DNA of 8,030 nucleotides, from contig JAAZJF010000130.1 of the NCBI GenBank assembly GCA_012800475.1, positions 1 through 8,030 on the forward strand, in the 5' to 3' direction. Under the pieces are notes generated by a model, which did not search any database, was not told where the DNA came from, and was given only the letters and a program-made list of their open reading frames with translations. The first letter of the stretch is position 1. Every line of letters begins with the position of its first letter. The stretch is from Gammaproteobacteria bacterium. GTDB taxonomy: Bacteria; Pseudomonadota; Gammaproteobacteria; Pseudomonadales; Pseudomonadaceae. Shown piece after piece: positions 6,222 to 8,030 of the stretch. Position numbers and translations under genes: made by a program.

Positions 6222-7211
6222 GTGCAAATTGCTTTAGCACCGATGGAAGGTTTGGTCGATCATATTATGCGTGATGTGCTGACCGAGCAGGGCGGTATTG
6301 ATTGGTGTGTGACTGAGTTTGTGCGTATCACGGATCAATTGTTGCCGAGTCGTACTTACCATCGTTTAGCGCCCGAATTAGCGCAGGATGCTCAGACACC
6401 TGCGGGTACGCCGTTGCGGGTGCAGTTACTTGGATCTGATCCGCAGGCCATGGCTGATAATGCTGCTAAAGCCTGTGAGATGGGAGCGCCGGTGATTGAT
6501 CTGAACTTTGGCTGCCCATCGAAAACGGTGAATAATTCGTGTGGTGGCGCTATTTTGCTGCGTGAGCCTGAGGTGTTATTTAAGATTGTTGAGGCGGTGC
6601 GTGCGGGTATGCCGGCGGGCGTTCCACTGACTACTAAGATGCGTTTAGGTTATGACAGCCCTGATGGGGCGATGGATTGCGCGCGTGCTTTAGCTGCGGG
6701 CGGTTCGGCACAAATCGTTGTGCATGCGCGTACTAAGGTGGATGGCTACAAACCACCGGCGCATTGGGAGTGGGTGGCGAAAGTGCAAGATGTGGTGGGT
6801 ATTCCGGTGTTTGCCAATGGCGATATTTGGACACTGGAGGATTGGTATCGCTGCCGTGAAGTCAGTGGTGTGGATCATGTGATGCTGGGACGTGGTTTGG
6901 TGTCGCGCCCTGATCTGGCTAAGCAAATTGCCTGCGCGCGTGATGGTATCGACTACCAGCTCAAAACTTGGCAAGAGTTGCAGCCGATGTTGCGTGAGTT
7001 TTGGCGGCAAGTGCGTTTGTTTCAGTTGCCGCGCAGTGCGCCGGGGCGTCTGAAGCAGTGGCTGGCGATGTTGATTCGTAATTATCCTGAGGCGCAGCTG
7101 TTGTTCAATCAGTTACGTAAAGTGACGGACTGTGATGTGATTGATCGGTTGTTTGGTTTTGCGGTGGGGCAGTTGCAGCACACTGAGTATCTTAAGCAGC
7201 AGCCGGTTTGA
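6222..7211 (+). CDS. dusC: tRNA-dihydrouridine(16) synthase
   Basis: FMN-dependent enzyme that reduces uridine to dihydrouridine in the tRNA D-loop; DusC acts on U16. The protein is 329 aa, slightly longer than E. coli DusC (about 315). The N-terminal LAPMEG starts at residue 5. The catalytic cysteine is C98 in DLNFGCPSKTVN, the same number as in E. coli DusC. TKMRLGYD, VVHARTKVDGY and FANGDIW mark the FMN and substrate face of the TIM barrel, and HVMLGRGL marks the phosphate-binding end. VTEFVRITDQLLP near residue 30 is DusC-like rather than DusA- or DusB-like. The start is GTG at 6222: the conserved LAPMEG must be kept, and the next ATG at 6243 falls inside it. The Shine-Dalgarno site is poor (GAG at 6210-6212). 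The stop codon touches the first structured repeat. Confidence 0.94.
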   Translation: MQIALAPMEGLVDHIMRDVLTEQGGIDWCVTEFVRITDQLLPSRTYHRLAPELAQDAQTPAGTPLRVQLLGSDPQAMADNAAKACEMGAPVIDLNFGCPSKTVNNSCGGAILLREPEVLFKIVEAVRAGMPAGVPLTTKMRLGYDSPDGAMDCARALAAGGSAQIVVHARTKVDGYKPPAHWEWVAKVQDVVGIPVFANGDIWTLEDWYRCREVSGVDHVMLGRGLVSRPDLAKQIACARDGIDYQLKTWQELQPMLREFWRQVRLFQLPRSAPGRLKQWLAMLIRNYPEAQLLFNQLRKVTDCDVIDRLFGFAVGQLQHTEYLKQQPV

Positions 7212-7348
7212 TTGTTCAATAGGTGCGTGCATGGCGCACTGCGCTGTATCTGTTTTTCCCTCCACGAGCCCATCCAGGGCTCAATTCGGGCGCTACGCCA
7301 TCTATGGCTGCGCTGGTCACAGATACAGCGCAGTGCTTATTGAACGGT
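7211..7348 (+). repeat. Structured repeat element, copy 1
   Basis: Imperfect palindrome directly after dusC, sharing the last base of its stop codon. Outer stem: GTTCAATA (7214-7221) with TATTGAAC (7338-7345). Main stem: GCACTGCGCTGTATCTGT (7236-7253) with ACAGATACAGCGCAGTGC (7319-7336), 18 perfect pairs. A 14-nt left bulge (7222-7235) and a 1-nt right bulge (7337) separate them. The enclosed segment holds hairpin A, GAGCCC (7266-7271) with GGGCTC (7277-7282), and hairpin B, GCGC (7290-7293) with GCGC (7310-7313) around GCCA/TGGC (7297-7300, 7305-7308). T5 follows the left arm at 7253-7257. The size resembles ERIC elements (about 127 bp), but I do not recognise the sequence. Confidence 0.9.
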
Positions 7349-7409
7349 TGTGTTGTTGGCTAAGTGTGCTGCTCAGGTCTCGTGTTTATGTTCGAGCGAG
7401 CTGTGGTTA

Positions 7410-7547
7410 ATTGTTCAATAGGTGCGTGCATGGCGCACTACGCTGTATCTGTTTTTCCCTCCACGAGCCTATTCCGGGCTCAAGTCGGGCGCTACGCCAT
7501 CCATGGCTGCGCTTGTCACAGATACAGCGTAGTGCTTGTTGAGCGGT
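7410..7547 (+). repeat. Structured repeat element, copy 2
   Basis: Same length and direction as copy 1, 199 nt downstream, with 10 substitutions and no gaps (about 93% identity). Main stem: GCACTACGCTGTATCTGT (7435-7452) with ACAGATACAGCGTAGTGC (7518-7535), again 18 perfect pairs because both partners of one pair changed (G-C to A-T). The outer stem GTTCAATA (7413-7420) with TGTTGAGC (7537-7544) keeps pairing through two G-U wobbles. Hairpin A is GAGCCT (7465-7470) with GGGCTC (7476-7481), its last pair now U-G. Hairpin B is unchanged except for one loop base. It follows a non-coding spacer rather than a gene end. Confidence 0.9.
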
Positions 7548-7600
7548 GATGTTGCTTGTTAGATATGTGCTTGTCTCTTTTGGGGTGGTTTTTGTGTGTA

Positions 7601-7628
7601 CAGCAATACTTGGCAGTGCGGGTTGCTG
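7601..7628. other. Weak hairpin between the convergent dusC and LysR genes
   Basis: CAGCAA (7601-7606) and TTGCTG (7623-7628) pair perfectly around a 16-nt loop that contains a small ACT/AGT pair. It ends 6 nt before the stop codon of the LysR gene. In the minus-strand transcript it is followed by an A-run and in the plus-strand transcript by no U-run, so intrinsic termination is doubtful in either direction. Confidence 0.25.
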
Positions 7629-7634
7629 AGGTCG

Positions 7635-8030
7635 CTAAGGTGCTTTGTCATCGATGGAGTCAGTGGTGTTAAGCATCTGCATAAAAGCTTGTGCGGCATT
7701 GGAGAGGGTGCGTTCGGTGTGCACGATATAGCCTAGGTCGCGACTGAGGCTGGCGTCGGTAATGGGTAAGCGCACCACTGAGTCATCCAGCATACTGTGG
7801 GGGAGTACGCTCCACGCCAAACCAATTGAAACCATCATTTTAATGGTTTCCATATAGTTGGTGCTCATGCTGATATGGGGGGTGAGGCCGGCTTGGTCAA
7901 ACAGTTCTAAAGCAATTTTGCGGGTGAAGGTATGGCTGCCGGGAAATACCGCAGGGTAGGCGCATAAATCCGCTAAGCTGATTTTTTTGCGCTGCGCCAA
8001 TGGATGGTCCGGGGCGACGACAAAATCTAA
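7635..8030 (-). CDS. LysR-family transcriptional regulator, C-terminal part (cut by the window edge)
   Basis: The last 131 codons of a DNA-binding regulator whose start lies beyond position 8030. The frame stays open to the edge and begins LDFVVAPDHPLAQ, followed by an LADLCAYPAVFPG segment, typical of the second half of the LysR substrate-binding domain. METIKMMVSIGLAWSVLPHSM matches the family pattern in which the effector domain returns to its first subdomain with a G-(I/L)-G/A-x-x-x-LP motif. The ending RTLSNAAQAFMQML is the final helix. The missing N-terminus would carry the winged helix-turn-helix. From memory it resembles the LysR gene that lies divergent from leuC in Pseudomonas; this is a guess. 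It converges on dusC. The effector and target genes cannot be read here. Confidence 0.9.
   Translation of the reverse strand, partial: LDFVVAPDHPLAQRKKISLADLCAYPAVFPGSHTFTRKIALELFDQAGLTPHISMSTNYMETIKMMVSIGLAWSVLPHSMLDDSVVRLPITDASLSRDLGYIVHTERTLSNAAQAFMQMLNTTDSIDDKAP

Larger units (their letters stand above)
7212..7634. other. 423-nt gene-free region holding a duplicated structured element
   Basis: This gap separates dusC (+) from the convergent LysR gene (-). It holds two direct copies of a 138-nt imperfect palindrome with a 61-nt spacer (7349-7409), then about 87 nt of GT-rich DNA with one weak hairpin. Open frames cross it on the plus strand, but they begin inside dusC or the spacer. The two copies differ mostly by amino-acid-changing substitutions, so I call nothing coding here. 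No clear rho-independent terminator for dusC or for the LysR gene was found. Confidence 0.8.

Noticed and set aside
7190..7410. Target-site duplication flanking the repeat copies
   Set aside because: The sequences left and right of each copy share only scattered bases such as GGTT near copy 1, with no clean duplication.
7211..7547. Possibility that the repeats are a rho-independent terminator, a CRISPR array or a REP/RAYT element
   Set aside because: No U-run follows the long stem; there are two long copies rather than short repeats with spacers; and I see no GTAG-type REP head and no transposase nearby.
7141..7549. Plus-strand open frames across both repeat copies that give similar peptides with the motif MAH-x-AVSVFPSTS
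   Set aside because: They start inside dusC or the spacer without ribosome binding sites, and 8 of the 10 differences between copies change an amino acid while all keep RNA pairing. They look like a by-product of the repeat.

Overview
The window looks like chromosomal housekeeping DNA from a gammaproteobacterium related to Pseudomonas. RarD-type EamA permease, SrmB-like DEAD-box helicase, Entner-Doudoroff enzymes, DusC and LysR proteins all read as pseudomonad versions. The base composition seems closer to balanced than in typical GC-rich Pseudomonas, so a lower-GC genus of Pseudomonadaceae is my guess. That placement is inference, not an alignment result.

Layout. At 87-983 (+) is a RarD-like 10-TM permease. 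After a 78-nt gap holding a possible promoter comes a DEAD-box RNA helicase with a lysine-rich tail (1062-2378). Then come the lower Entner-Doudoroff genes pgl (2414-3097), edd (3151-4962) and eda (4966-5613). A small hotdog-fold thioesterase (5610-6044) overlaps the end of eda by 4 bases. After 177 nt of non-coding DNA is dusC, a tRNA dihydrouridine-16 synthase (6222-7211). A 423-nt gene-free stretch follows, and the C-terminal part of a LysR-type regulator enters from the right edge on the minus strand (7635-8030).

How the genes work together. Pgl hydrolyses 6-phosphogluconolactone, Edd dehydrates 6-phosphogluconate to KDPG, and Eda splits KDPG into pyruvate and glyceraldehyde-3-phosphate: three consecutive steps in pathway order. 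The zwf and hexR genes that often sit beside them in Pseudomonas are not in this window, and I saw no HexR-type TTGT-N7/8-ACAA operator in the intergenic gaps. Short gaps, good Shine-Dalgarno sites and the eda/thioesterase overlap suggest one transcript from the helicase, or from pgl, through the thioesterase.

The most interesting part is the gene-free stretch after dusC. It holds two direct copies of a 138-nt element (7211-7348 and 7410-7547) that differ at 10 positions with no indels. Each copy can fold into a long stem with an 18-bp perfect arm and two internal hairpins. All 10 differences keep the fold: one compensatory pair change, three changes to G-U wobble in the plus-strand RNA, and five in loops or linkers. 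Read as protein, 8 of the 10 would change an amino acid. This points to a structured RNA or ERIC-like palindromic repeat, and I do not recognise the family.
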